Of a DNA stretch of 64,000 nt, positions 55,110 through 62,309 are shown piece by piece. How positions within the stretch are numbered: the stretch's first letter is position 1; every line of letters begins with the position of its first letter. The stretch comes from Pseudomonas parakoreensis (GTDB lineage Bacteria > Pseudomonadota > Gammaproteobacteria > Pseudomonadales > Pseudomonadaceae): assembly GCF_021602155.1 (NCBI RefSeq), contig NZ_BQHY01000021.1:1-64000 (forward strand), in the 5' to 3' direction. The notes beneath the pieces were generated by a model. It saw only the letters and a list, made by a program, of their open reading frames with translations. It made no database searches and had not been told where the DNA came from. Position numbers and translations under genes: made by a program.

Positions 55110-55597
55110 GTATGGAAGCGATGATTTGGGCACTGTCGCAGCAGAGCCTTGAGCCCGTCGATAAGTTCGTCCTGCTGAGCATGTGTGACGTGGCGCTGGA
55201 TAATTTCTGCACGGTCACTGATGCGAGCGTTGCTCGTTACACCAACTTGCCGGCGAGCGAAGTTCCGACGGCAATCGACCGGCTTATAAGTCAGGGATTT
55301 GTCGTCAGGAGCGCCAAGGATAAATACATCCTGGACTTCCCGGTATATGCGCCAGTTGCGCGGAGCTACCGCAAGAGAGTCATTGGTTCAAAATTGCGAC
55401 TGATGGTGTTCGAGCGCGACGGTTACACCTGCCTACGTTGCGGTAGCCAGAAGGAACTGAGGGCTGATCATGTGGTTCCGGAAAGCGCAGGCGGCAAGAC
55501 AGCTCTCGAAAATCTCCAGACCCTCTGTGCTAGCTGCAATAGCTGGAAGGGTACCAAAGCTATCGATTTCCGTGCATTTTCGAGGGCTTCCGCATGA
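55106..55597 (+). CDS. HTH-HNH endonuclease-like phage protein
   Basis: The 163-residue protein has an N-terminal winged-helix region (about 15-85, NLPASEVPTAIDRLISQGFV) and a C-terminal HNH domain (about 95-155): RLMVFERDGYTCLRCGSQKELRADHVVPESAGGKTALENLQTLCASCNSWKG, with two zinc Cys pairs and the catalytic His in DHVVP. The combination suggests a DNA-binding nuclease used in replication or recombination. It lies just before the replication protein gene. Confidence 0.85.
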   Translation: MSMEAMIWALSQQSLEPVDKFVLLSMCDVALDNFCTVTDASVARYTNLPASEVPTAIDRLISQGFVVRSAKDKYILDFPVYAPVARSYRKRVIGSKLRLMVFERDGYTCLRCGSQKELRADHVVPESAGGKTALENLQTLCASCNSWKGTKAIDFRAFSRASA

Positions 55598-56370
55598 GCA
55601 TCATTCGCGCCCCTCGCCCTGAGGGGAACTTCTACCTGCTGAGCAAAAACATCAGTGAGGACCAGCGATTGAGCTGGGGCGCACGCGGGATGCTGGTGTT
55701 TCTGCTGGGCAAGCCCGATCACTGGAAAGTCTCCCCTGCGCATCTGCGCGGAGAGACTGCTGCATCCGCAAAGCCGACAGGTCGTGATGGAATCTACGGG
55801 CTCCTGGACGAGTTGATCAACGCCGGTTACGTGCGTCGTGAACAGCCGCGAAGCGAGTCCGGCGTGCTTGGCGAAGTGAGCTATTTGGTCTCGGAATCAC
55901 CGCTTCCGGATTTACCGTATCCGGCTGAACCGCATCCGGCTCGACCGCATACGGCAAATCCGACACTAGTAAGTATTGAAGGTAAGCAAGGACTGAAAAA
56001 ACCAGCAAACACTGAAAACCCTTCGGGTGGTGGAGAGGGGAAGTCGAAGGCTCTGAAGTTCGATCCATTGACCGCCAAACCGGCAAACGCTTCCGAAAAG
56101 GCGTGGGCAGATTTCTGCGAAATGCGAAAGGCCAAACGGGCACCGCTGACACTCCGCGCCTGCGAGCTGATCGCCAAGAAGCTGGCCAACCATCCAGAGC
56201 CTGACGCTGTGCTGGATAAGTCCACCACCAGCAGCTGGTCTGACATCTACCCCGACTCGGTATTGCCAGGTGCTGGCGCGAAGAACGGGAAGCCTTCGAC
56301 GTTCACCAACTTGCCGCAACACGAACCAAACGCTTATCCGGAGGTGCCGCATGGCCAAACCAATTTCTAA
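55594..56370 (+). CDS. Phage replication initiation-type protein (O-like, winged helix)
   Basis: The 258-residue protein starts MSIIRAPRPEGNFYLLSKNI and has a winged-helix region (about 25-90: GARGMLVFLLGKPDHWKVSPAHLRGE...GIYGLLDELINAGYVRRE). The central part is Pro-rich (YPAEPHPARPHTANP) and is encoded by four tandem 15-bp repeats, as in phage initiators that contain their own origin. The C-terminal part (about 160-215, KAWADFCEMRKAKRAPLT) resembles DnaT/replication accessory regions. It precedes the loader and helicase genes; it overlaps the former by 20 bp. Confidence 0.8.
   Translation: MSIIRAPRPEGNFYLLSKNISEDQRLSWGARGMLVFLLGKPDHWKVSPAHLRGETAASAKPTGRDGIYGLLDELINAGYVRREQPRSESGVLGEVSYLVSESPLPDLPYPAEPHPARPHTANPTLVSIEGKQGLKKPANTENPSGGGEGKSKALKFDPLTAKPANASEKAWADFCEMRKAKRAPLTLRACELIAKKLANHPEPDAVLDKSTTSSWSDIYPDSVLPGAGAKNGKPSTFTNLPQHEPNAYPEVPHGQTNF
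55899..55958 (+). repeat. Four tandem 15-bp iterons inside the replication gene (putative phage origin)
   Basis: Repeats ACCGCTTCCGGATTT, ACCGTATCCGGCTGA, ACCGCATCCGGCTCG and ACCGCATACGGCAAA follow each other without gaps. The shared core is ACCG(C)(A/T)T(C/A)CGG. The layout mirrors the lambda O gene, where iterons in the middle of the initiator gene form ori. Confidence 0.8.
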
Positions 56371-57154
56371 TTTCTGCCGCGTGCCGGATGTTCGTTTCTT
56401 CGAGGCCCAATGCCCAGTACACGGCACGGTCGACGGCGCCGAAGTCGAGCAGTTCGATGGCTCGTATCTGGTGCGCACCTGCCGTCGGTGCCAGTGGGAA
56501 GCGATGAACACCGCCGACACGCGCAGCGAGGCTCACACTCAGGCGTTGGCCCGCCGCAAGGCTACGGCGCTGAACGAGCTGCTGATCGGTTCGGGCATCA
56601 CTCCGCGCTTTGCCGATTGCACCCTGGACAACTTCACCACCGGCGCGGTGCTGGAAAAGGTTCGAGCCTTGTCGACCTGTCAGTCCTACGTCGACCAGTT
56701 CGAGGAGAACTACCGCGCCGGGCGCTCGCTGATCCTGTCCGGCAATATCGGTACCGGGAAAACTCACCTGGCCAGTGGCATCGTCCAACAGGTGATCCGG
56801 AAGTTCGGCGCGGTGGCGCACATCGTCTCGGCGGCGGAAATTATCCGCATCGCCAAAGGCGCGATGGTGCGCGGCGCCGAATACACCGAGCGCGACGTGA
56901 TCAACGAACTTGCCGGTCTGGACCTGCTGGTGATCGACGAAATCGGCGCGCAGAAGGGCAGCGAGTACGAGCTGGGCCTGCTGCACGAAGTCATTGATCG
57001 CCGGTACCAGCTGGTGCGCCCGACCGTGGTGGTGTCGAACCTGCCAGCCAGCACTTTGGGCCAGTTCATCGGCGATCGCGCGCTCGATCGCCTGCGCCAG
57101 AACGGCGGCCAGGCCGTCGGCTTCAGCTGGTCTTCGATGAGGGCTACCGCATGA
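56351..57154 (+). CDS. DnaC-like helicase loader (AAA+ ATPase)
   Basis: The 267-residue protein has a Cys-containing N-terminal region (CPVHGTVDG...RTCRRCQWE, about residues 20-60, a probable zinc site) and a C-terminal AAA+ domain with Walker A GNIGTGKTHLA (about 125-135) and Walker B LLVIDEIGAQ (about 190-199). It should load the DnaB-type helicase encoded next. ATG 56351 has GGAGG 7 nt upstream. It overlaps the helicase gene by four bases. Confidence 0.92.
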   Translation: MAKPISNFCRVPDVRFFEAQCPVHGTVDGAEVEQFDGSYLVRTCRRCQWEAMNTADTRSEAHTQALARRKATALNELLIGSGITPRFADCTLDNFTTGAVLEKVRALSTCQSYVDQFEENYRAGRSLILSGNIGTGKTHLASGIVQQVIRKFGAVAHIVSAAEIIRIAKGAMVRGAEYTERDVINELAGLDLLVIDEIGAQKGSEYELGLLHEVIDRRYQLVRPTVVVSNLPASTLGQFIGDRALDRLRQNGGQAVGFSWSSMRATA

Positions 57155-58524
57155 GCGAGTATCGCGAACTGTTCAGCGATGAGGCTGAACACGCGCTGCT
57201 GGGGGCGATGCTGCTGGATGGTGAGCTGTTCGACGCCATCACCAGTCAGGTCTCGGCGGCTGACTTCCATGATCCGGAGAATGCTGCACTGTTCCAGACG
57301 ATGGTTGGCTGTCATGCGGCCGGCAGTCCGGTTGACCCGGTGACACTCCATGACTTTGCCGAGTACCTGCCGAGCGGCACACGCACGATGGCCTACGCCG
57401 GCGAGCTGGCGCGCAATACGCCAAGCACCGCCAACTGGAAGGCCTATGCCAAGGTGGTGACAGAGCGCGCTGTGCTGCGCCGTCTGGTGGACACTGCCGA
57501 CACGGTGCGCGAGCTGGCCACCGAGAATCGGCCGGTCGCCGAGATCATCGCCAGCGCTCAGCAGGCAATGGCGGATCTGCGCGACCTGCAAACCGGAGAG
57601 CCGGATTACAAGCGCATGGACGAAGTGGTGACGCGCAACATCGACATCATCGACTCCAAGTTCAACGGCACCCTGCAATCTGGCCTATCGACCGGTTTGG
57701 TAGATCTGGACAAGCTGATCCGCGGACTGCGGAAAAAGACCGTCACCATCGTAGCCGGCCTGCCGGGGAGCGGTAAAACCACGCTCGGCCTGCAGATCGC
57801 CCAACACATCGCGTGCAGCGGTGCCGGCGTTGGGATGGTGTTCTCGTTGGAGATGCCGGAGGAGGAGCTGGGCAATCGTGCGCTAGCGTCCATCGGTGGT
57901 ATCGACCTGCGCAAACTCGATGACGGGCAGCTGCAGGACGATGACTGGCCGCGGCTGACCTCGGCGGTGAGCAAGATCCTCGATGTGCCGCTGTTCGTTT
58001 GCGACAAATCCGGTCTGACGGTGGCGCGCATCCGCAGCATTGCCCGCCAGGTGCAGCGTGCTCATGGCCTCGACGTGGTGGTGATCGACTACATCGGCCT
58101 GATCGGCTCCGACGATAAGTCGTTCAACCGCACTTCGGAGCTCGGCAAGATATCGACCGGCATCGTGAACATTGCCAAGGAGCTGGAGGTGCCGGTGGTC
58201 CTGCTGGCGCAACTGAACCGCAACTCGACGAACCGCCCGGGCAAAAAACCGATCGCCTCCGACCTGCGCGACTCCGGCCAGATCGAGGCGGACGCGCACT
58301 GCATCATCCTCGTTCACCGGGACATGGATTCGGAGGAGGGCCAGAACGGCGTCACCGAGCTGATCATGCCGAAGTGCAGGCACGCGCCGGTCGGTTCGTG
58401 CCACGTTCAGCAGCAGGGCCAGTACGCCCGATTCGTCAACTTCGCAGGCAGCCGCGAGCCGAGTAACGAGGAGGTCGAAATGGGCCGCTCGTTCGCCAGT
58501 CAGTACAAGGGGAAAAGGGCATGA
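57151..58524 (+). CDS. Replicative DNA helicase, DnaB type
   Basis: The 457-residue protein has the DnaB N-terminal domain (about 1-110: EAEHALLGAMLLDGELFD...) and the RecA-like C-terminal domain with Walker A GLPGSGKTTLG (about 205-215) and Walker B VVVIDYIGLIGS (about 309-320). It is slightly shorter than the host enzyme (usually about 460-470) and belongs to the phage. It unwinds DNA at the prophage origin and is loaded by the preceding DnaC-like protein. Confidence 0.95.
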   Translation: MSEYRELFSDEAEHALLGAMLLDGELFDAITSQVSAADFHDPENAALFQTMVGCHAAGSPVDPVTLHDFAEYLPSGTRTMAYAGELARNTPSTANWKAYAKVVTERAVLRRLVDTADTVRELATENRPVAEIIASAQQAMADLRDLQTGEPDYKRMDEVVTRNIDIIDSKFNGTLQSGLSTGLVDLDKLIRGLRKKTVTIVAGLPGSGKTTLGLQIAQHIACSGAGVGMVFSLEMPEEELGNRALASIGGIDLRKLDDGQLQDDDWPRLTSAVSKILDVPLFVCDKSGLTVARIRSIARQVQRAHGLDVVVIDYIGLIGSDDKSFNRTSELGKISTGIVNIAKELEVPVVLLAQLNRNSTNRPGKKPIASDLRDSGQIEADAHCIILVHRDMDSEEGQNGVTELIMPKCRHAPVGSCHVQQQGQYARFVNFAGSREPSNEEVEMGRSFASQYKGKRA

Positions 58525-59159
58525 TTTCTGAACTGCAAAAGCTGCTTGAGCGGTTGACTGGCGGTAGATCCGCAGAAGTTGGTGGGTCGTCGCAGGCCTC
58601 TACGGAGACGGCTGGCGCGCCAACTGACGAAACAATGAAAGTGGAGGTTGAAAAGCCCCCAGCGATGGAACAAGGCAAGGCAGCCATCCTCCCGAACGGT
58701 GCGGTAGTGGTGAAGGCGCCCAAATACCCAGAAGCCGAGCGCATTGCAGCCTCGATCCGGGATTTTCCCGAAGACTGGGTTTGGAAGATGAAGGGTTATG
58801 AGCTCGGGCACGTCCCGACCGGTTACATCCTCTGGGTGGCGAACCAAGACTATGGGCTGGCTGAGGTTTACAGCACTGGTGGAAAGGGGGACTTCACCAA
58901 GCCCGAACAGGCAATCATCTGGCCGGCTGTCGAGGGGTGGTTGGCGCAGCACAAGATCGGTTTCACCGGGCGCCTGCCGAAAGTAACGATCATCGGCCGG
59001 CAATCCACCTACTGGTGCTTCGTCAAGGACAAGCCCTGGGTGGGGATAGGTTGCTCCCCGGCGGACGCGTATCAAACCTGGAGCTTCGCTGTCTCCGCCC
59101 AAACCCGCCACAACATGAATTCAAACGAATATCTGCAAGTCCGGAGTGCCACGCTATGA
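58521..59159 (+). CDS. Hypothetical phage protein
   Basis: The 212-residue protein begins MISELQKLLERLTGGRSAEV, with a low-complexity segment to about residue 55, then a globular part (about 70-205) with WKMKGYELGHVPTGYILWVA. I recognise no family. It lies between the helicase and two small genes before the antiterminator, with four-base overlaps on both sides. Confidence 0.72.
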   Translation: MISELQKLLERLTGGRSAEVGGSSQASTETAGAPTDETMKVEVEKPPAMEQGKAAILPNGAVVVKAPKYPEAERIAASIRDFPEDWVWKMKGYELGHVPTGYILWVANQDYGLAEVYSTGGKGDFTKPEQAIIWPAVEGWLAQHKIGFTGRLPKVTIIGRQSTYWCFVKDKPWVGIGCSPADAYQTWSFAVSAQTRHNMNSNEYLQVRSATL

Positions 59160-59440
59160 GCAACGTAACAGCGGCGCTGCCGCGCAAAAGTTTGACGAAG
59201 GTCGAGTGCCAGTTCCTAAAACAAGGTAATCGCCTGCTGCTGGAAAAAAACAATGGCCGGATCGGCTCGGCGGCGTTCATGGACATCGTCGCCGACTGGC
59301 ACGCGTCCCGCGCCAACCTGGGCTTCGAGGCATTCGCCCGACTCTGGATCACTGAAGGCAACGCAAAAAACAAGATCGCTGACAAGCTGCTGCGAGAGCT
59401 GTTCGGCATGGATGAGCCAAACCCGAGGAAAGCAGCATGA
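59156..59440 (+). CDS. Small hypothetical phage protein
   Basis: The 94-residue basic protein (MSNVTAALPRKSLTKVECQF...) contains helical segments (LLLEKNNGRIGSAAFMDIVADWHASRANL), compatible with a small nucleic-acid-binding or accessory role. No family recognised. The start at 59156 overlaps the upstream stop (ATGA), and its end overlaps the antiterminator gene by four bases. Confidence 0.7.
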   Translation: MSNVTAALPRKSLTKVECQFLKQGNRLLLEKNNGRIGSAAFMDIVADWHASRANLGFEAFARLWITEGNAKNKIADKLLRELFGMDEPNPRKAA

Positions 59441-59826
59441 AGAAACGAACGTACGTGGGTAAGGCTCTTGGAGATACCGAGTGGCTACTCGAACAGTGGG
59501 GTTTCTGGCGCATGGACGGGATGGGAGTGCCGAGCTATGTGTCGCCGCTCTACGCGCTGATCCGAGACAACACGCCGTGCACTGGTGGGGTGAAGGAATA
59601 CAGCCTGACCGATGACCTGGCGCTGATCGTCGACGGCGCGGTTGCTCGCCTGATCAATCGAGACACGCAGATGGGCGACTTCATTTGGCTTTACTTTGGA
59701 GCCAAGTGGCCCGCTCTCCGAATTGCCAGGGCTGCCGGAATCGGAGAGGCCAAGGCGCGAGAGGTGATCAAGGCCGGCGTGGCTTGGGTTGACTGCGCGC
59801 TGGAACGAGTTCGAGAGGCTGCGTAA
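59437..59826 (+). CDS. Phage antitermination protein Q-like
   Basis: The 129-residue protein fits the phage antitermination Q family (as in phage 82 and related): TEWLLEQWGFWRMDGMGVPSYVSP near the N terminus and FIWLYFGAKWPALRIARAAGIGEAKAREVIKAGVAWVDCAL at the end, a C-terminal helical DNA-binding region. It should allow transcription of the late genes past the terminators downstream. It ends the chain of overlapping early genes. Confidence 0.85.
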   Translation: MKKRTYVGKALGDTEWLLEQWGFWRMDGMGVPSYVSPLYALIRDNTPCTGGVKEYSLTDDLALIVDGAVARLINRDTQMGDFIWLYFGAKWPALRIARAAGIGEAKAREVIKAGVAWVDCALERVREAA

Positions 59827-59898
59827 AAAAGTCTTTCCACGCGGATAAACACCTGTTTTCATGGCACCGTGTTCAGCTTTTCAAGCGCGACACAACAG

Positions 59899-59933
59899 AC
59901 AAAGCCCGGCCATTGCGTCGGGCTTTGTTGTTT
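59899..59933 (+). terminator. Intrinsic terminator in the late leader (1)
   Basis: ACAAAGCCCG-GCCATTGCGT-CGGGCTTTGT followed by TGTTT is a 10-bp stem, about 75 bp after the antiterminator gene; probably overridden by the Q-like protein. Confidence 0.75.
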
Positions 59934-60042
59934 CTGGAGATGATCAAAGCCCGGCGGAAACGTGCAGGGGTAACAGTCAGCGTGGGGACTGGAGGGAAAC
60001 GCCACGACAGCGACCTGACAGGGTCGCCATCTCCACCCATTG

Positions 60043-60070
60043 AGCCTCGGCATTCGCCGGGGCTTTTTCG
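60043..60070 (+). terminator. Intrinsic terminator in the late leader (2)
   Basis: AGCCTCGGC-ATTC-GCCGGGGCTTTTT is a stem ending in a T run, 16 bp before the tail-tip-like gene. It is the second putative Q-antiterminated site. Confidence 0.75.
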
Positions 60071-60085
60071 TTTCTGGAGCATTCG

Positions 60086-61144
60086 ATGCAAAGCCACGAC
60101 TATGTGCCGGGTGTCTCCGGCTGGAAGCTCGACCCTGTATCAGGTGCGTTCGAAATCAACTCCTGCACCATCGGCAGCGTGCGCAAAGCGCCCGAACGCC
60201 AGGCGGTGTCGGTCGAGGTCGCCAGCTACAGCAAGTACGACTTGCCCAAGAACGCCGCCAACCTGGTCCAGTTCATGGAGGCCGAGTTGCAGAAGGTGCC
60301 GGAGGAATACCGGTACGCTGCAGAGTTTGAGGAATTCGATGCGAGCTATGGCGATGACTCGTTCAGCTCGCGTCTGTTCCTCAGCTACTCGCGCCTCGAA
60401 ACCGAAGAGGAGCTCGCTGATCGCCTTGAGAAGGCGAAGAGCACCGGCACTCAGATCAAATACGAGGGTGGAGTCACTTCCGTTTTCCATAACGGAATTC
60501 TTCGGTACCGGCTTGGCAACCTCAACGCACTAGGGCCTGAGCATGACACTGCTGATCAGCCTGCGAAGCCTTTCGTCGTTGTCGATGGTACGACCTACCT
60601 TAACGAGGCGTTCATCAAGGACGGCACGCTGGACTGCAAGATCGCCAGTAACTGGTCGGTGAAGATGCAAGTCACGGCGAATGGGCAATACGTCGCTGCC
60701 GGTATCGGCCTCGGTTTTCCCTCGCAGTTCCTGGTCAGCGCTGATCGGTTTTCGATCAAGGACGGTGTGCGTTCGGATGATTCAGGTGATGCCTTGGCAA
60801 TGGCGATCAAGGGTTGGAATAGTGATGGTCGGTTTGCGCTTGATATCCAGCGTCGATCCGCCGAGGCCGTTCAGTCTGCGTATTCGCAGATTCTCAAAGA
60901 CACCGAATTGGGAAAGGAGCTGGCTGAGGAAATCGGCAAGCTTCACCCTCGCGGCAAATTCGGCGAACTCGAAGACAAGGTGGACGCGCTTCGCAAGGAT
61001 CTCGACCAGCTCAACCTTGAGCGGATCGGCGAGAAGGGCAATGCCGATGGGGCAAGCATGCTCCTCGATCGCCGTCTCGAATCGATTGAGCGTCGCCTGG
61101 CCATCCTCGATTCGAACCGCTTCCGCCGGCCTCACGCCAACTGA
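60086..61144 (+). CDS. Protein with tail-tip J / DUF1983-like region
   Basis: The 352-residue protein has an N-terminal part of unknown type (about 1-160), then VVDGTTYLNEAFIKDGTLDCKI...WSVKMQVTANGQYVAAGIGLG and FLVSADRFSIKDG (about 172-240), the pattern of the central region in phage tail-tip (J/host-specificity) proteins. The C terminus is a long coiled coil (LEDKVDALRKDLDQLNLERI, about 290-350). It sits between the antiterminator and holin genes, not in the tail module, so it may be a moron, a fibre remnant or a virion accessory protein. Confidence 0.7.
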   Translation: MQSHDYVPGVSGWKLDPVSGAFEINSCTIGSVRKAPERQAVSVEVASYSKYDLPKNAANLVQFMEAELQKVPEEYRYAAEFEEFDASYGDDSFSSRLFLSYSRLETEEELADRLEKAKSTGTQIKYEGGVTSVFHNGILRYRLGNLNALGPEHDTADQPAKPFVVVDGTTYLNEAFIKDGTLDCKIASNWSVKMQVTANGQYVAAGIGLGFPSQFLVSADRFSIKDGVRSDDSGDALAMAIKGWNSDGRFALDIQRRSAEAVQSAYSQILKDTELGKELAEEIGKLHPRGKFGELEDKVDALRKDLDQLNLERIGEKGNADGASMLLDRRLESIERRLAILDSNRFRRPHAN

Positions 61145-61182
61145 TCCCAGGACGGGACAACAATCAAATCAGGAGCAAACCA

Positions 61183-61557
61183 ATGGCCGAACCGAGTGCC
61201 GGCGTACTGGCGGCGACGGCTGTTGTGGGCATGACCACCGCAAGCCTGATCCCCGGAGTGGATGTAAATGCGGTGGTGGGTGGCTTTGCCGGCGCCATGT
61301 TCTTCGTGGTGTTCGCCCGAGACCTTACCCCGCTATCGAGGCTTGGATATTTCATCGCCTCATGGGTTGCCGGCTACTACGTGGCCAGCGAGATCATCGG
61401 CCGTGAGTGGGCCAAGACATCAGGGCTTGTCGCCTTCTTCGGCGCCCTGTTCTGCGTGGCCGTTTGCATCAGCCTGCTGGAGTGGGTGAGCGGCGGCAAA
61501 ATGCCCGGTTGGCTGCAATGGTTCGCCGATCGTATCGGAGGACGTCCCAATGGTTGA
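61183..61557 (+). CDS. Putative holin / small multi-span membrane protein
   Basis: The 124-residue protein has about three hydrophobic segments (around residues 5-30, 32-65 and 80-106) and a short polar C terminus. Its size and position upstream of a second small membrane protein suggest a holin or holin partner that forms the lysis pore. AGGAGCAAACCA precedes ATG 61183. It overlaps the next gene by 8 bp. No endolysin is adjacent in the window. Confidence 0.75.
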   Translation: MAEPSAGVLAATAVVGMTTASLIPGVDVNAVVGGFAGAMFFVVFARDLTPLSRLGYFIASWVAGYYVASEIIGREWAKTSGLVAFFGALFCVAVCISLLEWVSGGKMPGWLQWFADRIGGRPNG

Positions 61558-61834
61558 TCCATGGACTTTGATTGCGGGTGCGCTGTGTGGCGCGATCTGC
61601 CTTCGCATTGCCGCTTACCGTCGTGATGGCGCCCGCTACCGCGCCGGCGTTTCATGGCTGGCGTATCTGCTGGCCGTCGGCACCGGTTGCGAATCGCTGC
61701 AGATCACCCTGGCCACGCTGACGGCCAAGCCTGCGCCTTCGGTGTCACCTTTCCTGTTGATGGTGTTGGTTGTCCTGCTTGTGCTGGTCTACCGCGCCCG
61801 AGGCAATGTGGCTCGCATCCTTCGGATGGACTGA
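61550..61834 (+). CDS. Putative 3TM-type holin
   Basis: The 94-residue protein shows the putative 3TM holin pattern: WTLIAGALCGAICLRIAAYRRDGARYRAGVSWLAYLLAVGTG, then a second hydrophobic block SVSPFLLMVLVVLLVLVYRARGNVARILRMD. It would permeabilise the inner membrane for lysis. Its stop codon lies within the imperfect half of the paired operator in front of the acb2-like gene. Confidence 0.8.
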   Translation: MVDPWTLIAGALCGAICLRIAAYRRDGARYRAGVSWLAYLLAVGTGCESLQITLATLTAKPAPSVSPFLLMVLVVLLVLVYRARGNVARILRMD

Positions 61835-61876
61835 GCCGCGACACGTTTTCACACAACTCAAATTGTGTCGCGACAC
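61833..61876 (+). promoter_or_regulatory. Paired palindromic operator, copy B (upstream of acb2-like gene)
   Basis: An imperfect copy GAGCCGCGACAC (61833-61844), a 20-bp spacer with AACTCAAAT, then the perfect palindrome GTGTCGCGACAC (61865-61876). The centre distance is 32 bp, identical to copy A at 47930-47973. The ribosome site GAGGAGGG and ATG 61894 follow 17 bp later. Confidence 0.8.
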
Positions 61877-61893
61877 GCGACGAGGAGGGCAGC

Positions 61894-62124
61894 ATGGATA
61901 ACCAGCACAAGAAGATTACCGGCTACCGCGATCTGACCCAGTCAGAAATCGACGGCATGAACTCGATCAAGGCTCTGGAAGCCGCCGCCGGCGAACTGTT
62001 CAAGCAGATCGGCCAGATTGAAGGCGTTGATCCGCGTCTGCTGGCGTTGGCCAAGACCAATCTCCAGCAGGGCTTCATGTGGTTCGTTCGCTCGATTGCC
62101 AAGCCCGCTGATCCATTCAGCTGA
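61894..62124 (+). CDS. acb2: Acb2/Tad1-like cyclic-nucleotide sponge (anti-CBASS)
   Basis: The 76-residue protein has the Acb2/Tad1 hairpin-domain pattern: KITGYRDLTQSEIDGMNSIKALEAAAGEL (residues 7-35) and DPRLLALAKTNLQQGFMWFVRSIAKP (about 47-72). Phage Acb2 proteins form hexamers that trap cyclic di- and trinucleotide signals and so disable CBASS (and some Thoeris-type) defences. It starts at 61894 behind a strong GAGGAGGG site and a paired palindromic operator, and is followed by a coupled small membrane protein gene (TGATG). Identification is from sequence memory, not a search. Confidence 0.78.
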   Translation: MDNQHKKITGYRDLTQSEIDGMNSIKALEAAAGELFKQIGQIEGVDPRLLALAKTNLQQGFMWFVRSIAKPADPFS

Positions 62125-62309
62125 TGGGCAGCTACGGAGACATCCCGCCACCGCCAACGACGGAGTGGCGCGGGAGAAAGGCGCCACCATCACCGCCGCC
62201 GATGCGAGTCCAGAGCGCTTCACTGGCTCCAAGTATTGGTTCGCTGTTGGTGGTGCTGGTGTTCCTCGCTGGTGTGGCAGTAGGCGCCAAGATGGCAGGA
62301 GGCTGGTGA
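62124..62309 (+). CDS. Small single-span membrane protein
   Basis: The 61-residue protein has a Pro-rich N terminus (MGSYGDIPPPPTTEWRGRKA) and one hydrophobic helix (IGSLLVVLVFLAGVAVGAKMAGGW, about 38-61). It is coupled to the acb2-like gene (TGATG) and to the next gene. No family recognised; a role in the membrane is inferred only from the helix. Confidence 0.6.
   Translation: MGSYGDIPPPPTTEWRGRKAPPSPPPMRVQSASLAPSIGSLLVVLVFLAGVAVGAKMAGGW

Larger units (their letters stand above)
59827..60085. other. Late-gene leader with two terminator-like hairpins
   Basis: About 260 bp between the antiterminator gene and the tail-tip-like gene. It contains two terminators (59899-59933, 60043-60070). The first is preceded by CGCGACAC (59886-59893), half of the paired-operator sequence. 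This is the expected place for the late promoter and its Q-utilisation site, but no -10/-35 pair is certain. Confidence 0.6.

Noticed and set aside
55899-55958. Tandem repeats considered as a CRISPR array
   Set aside because: Repeats are 15 bp, gapless, without spacers and lie in a coding frame; an iteron origin fits better.
59886-59893. CGCGACAC treated as a third copy of the paired operator
   Set aside because: Only a half-site; no partner is present at 32 bp on either side, so it is reported only as a weak match.
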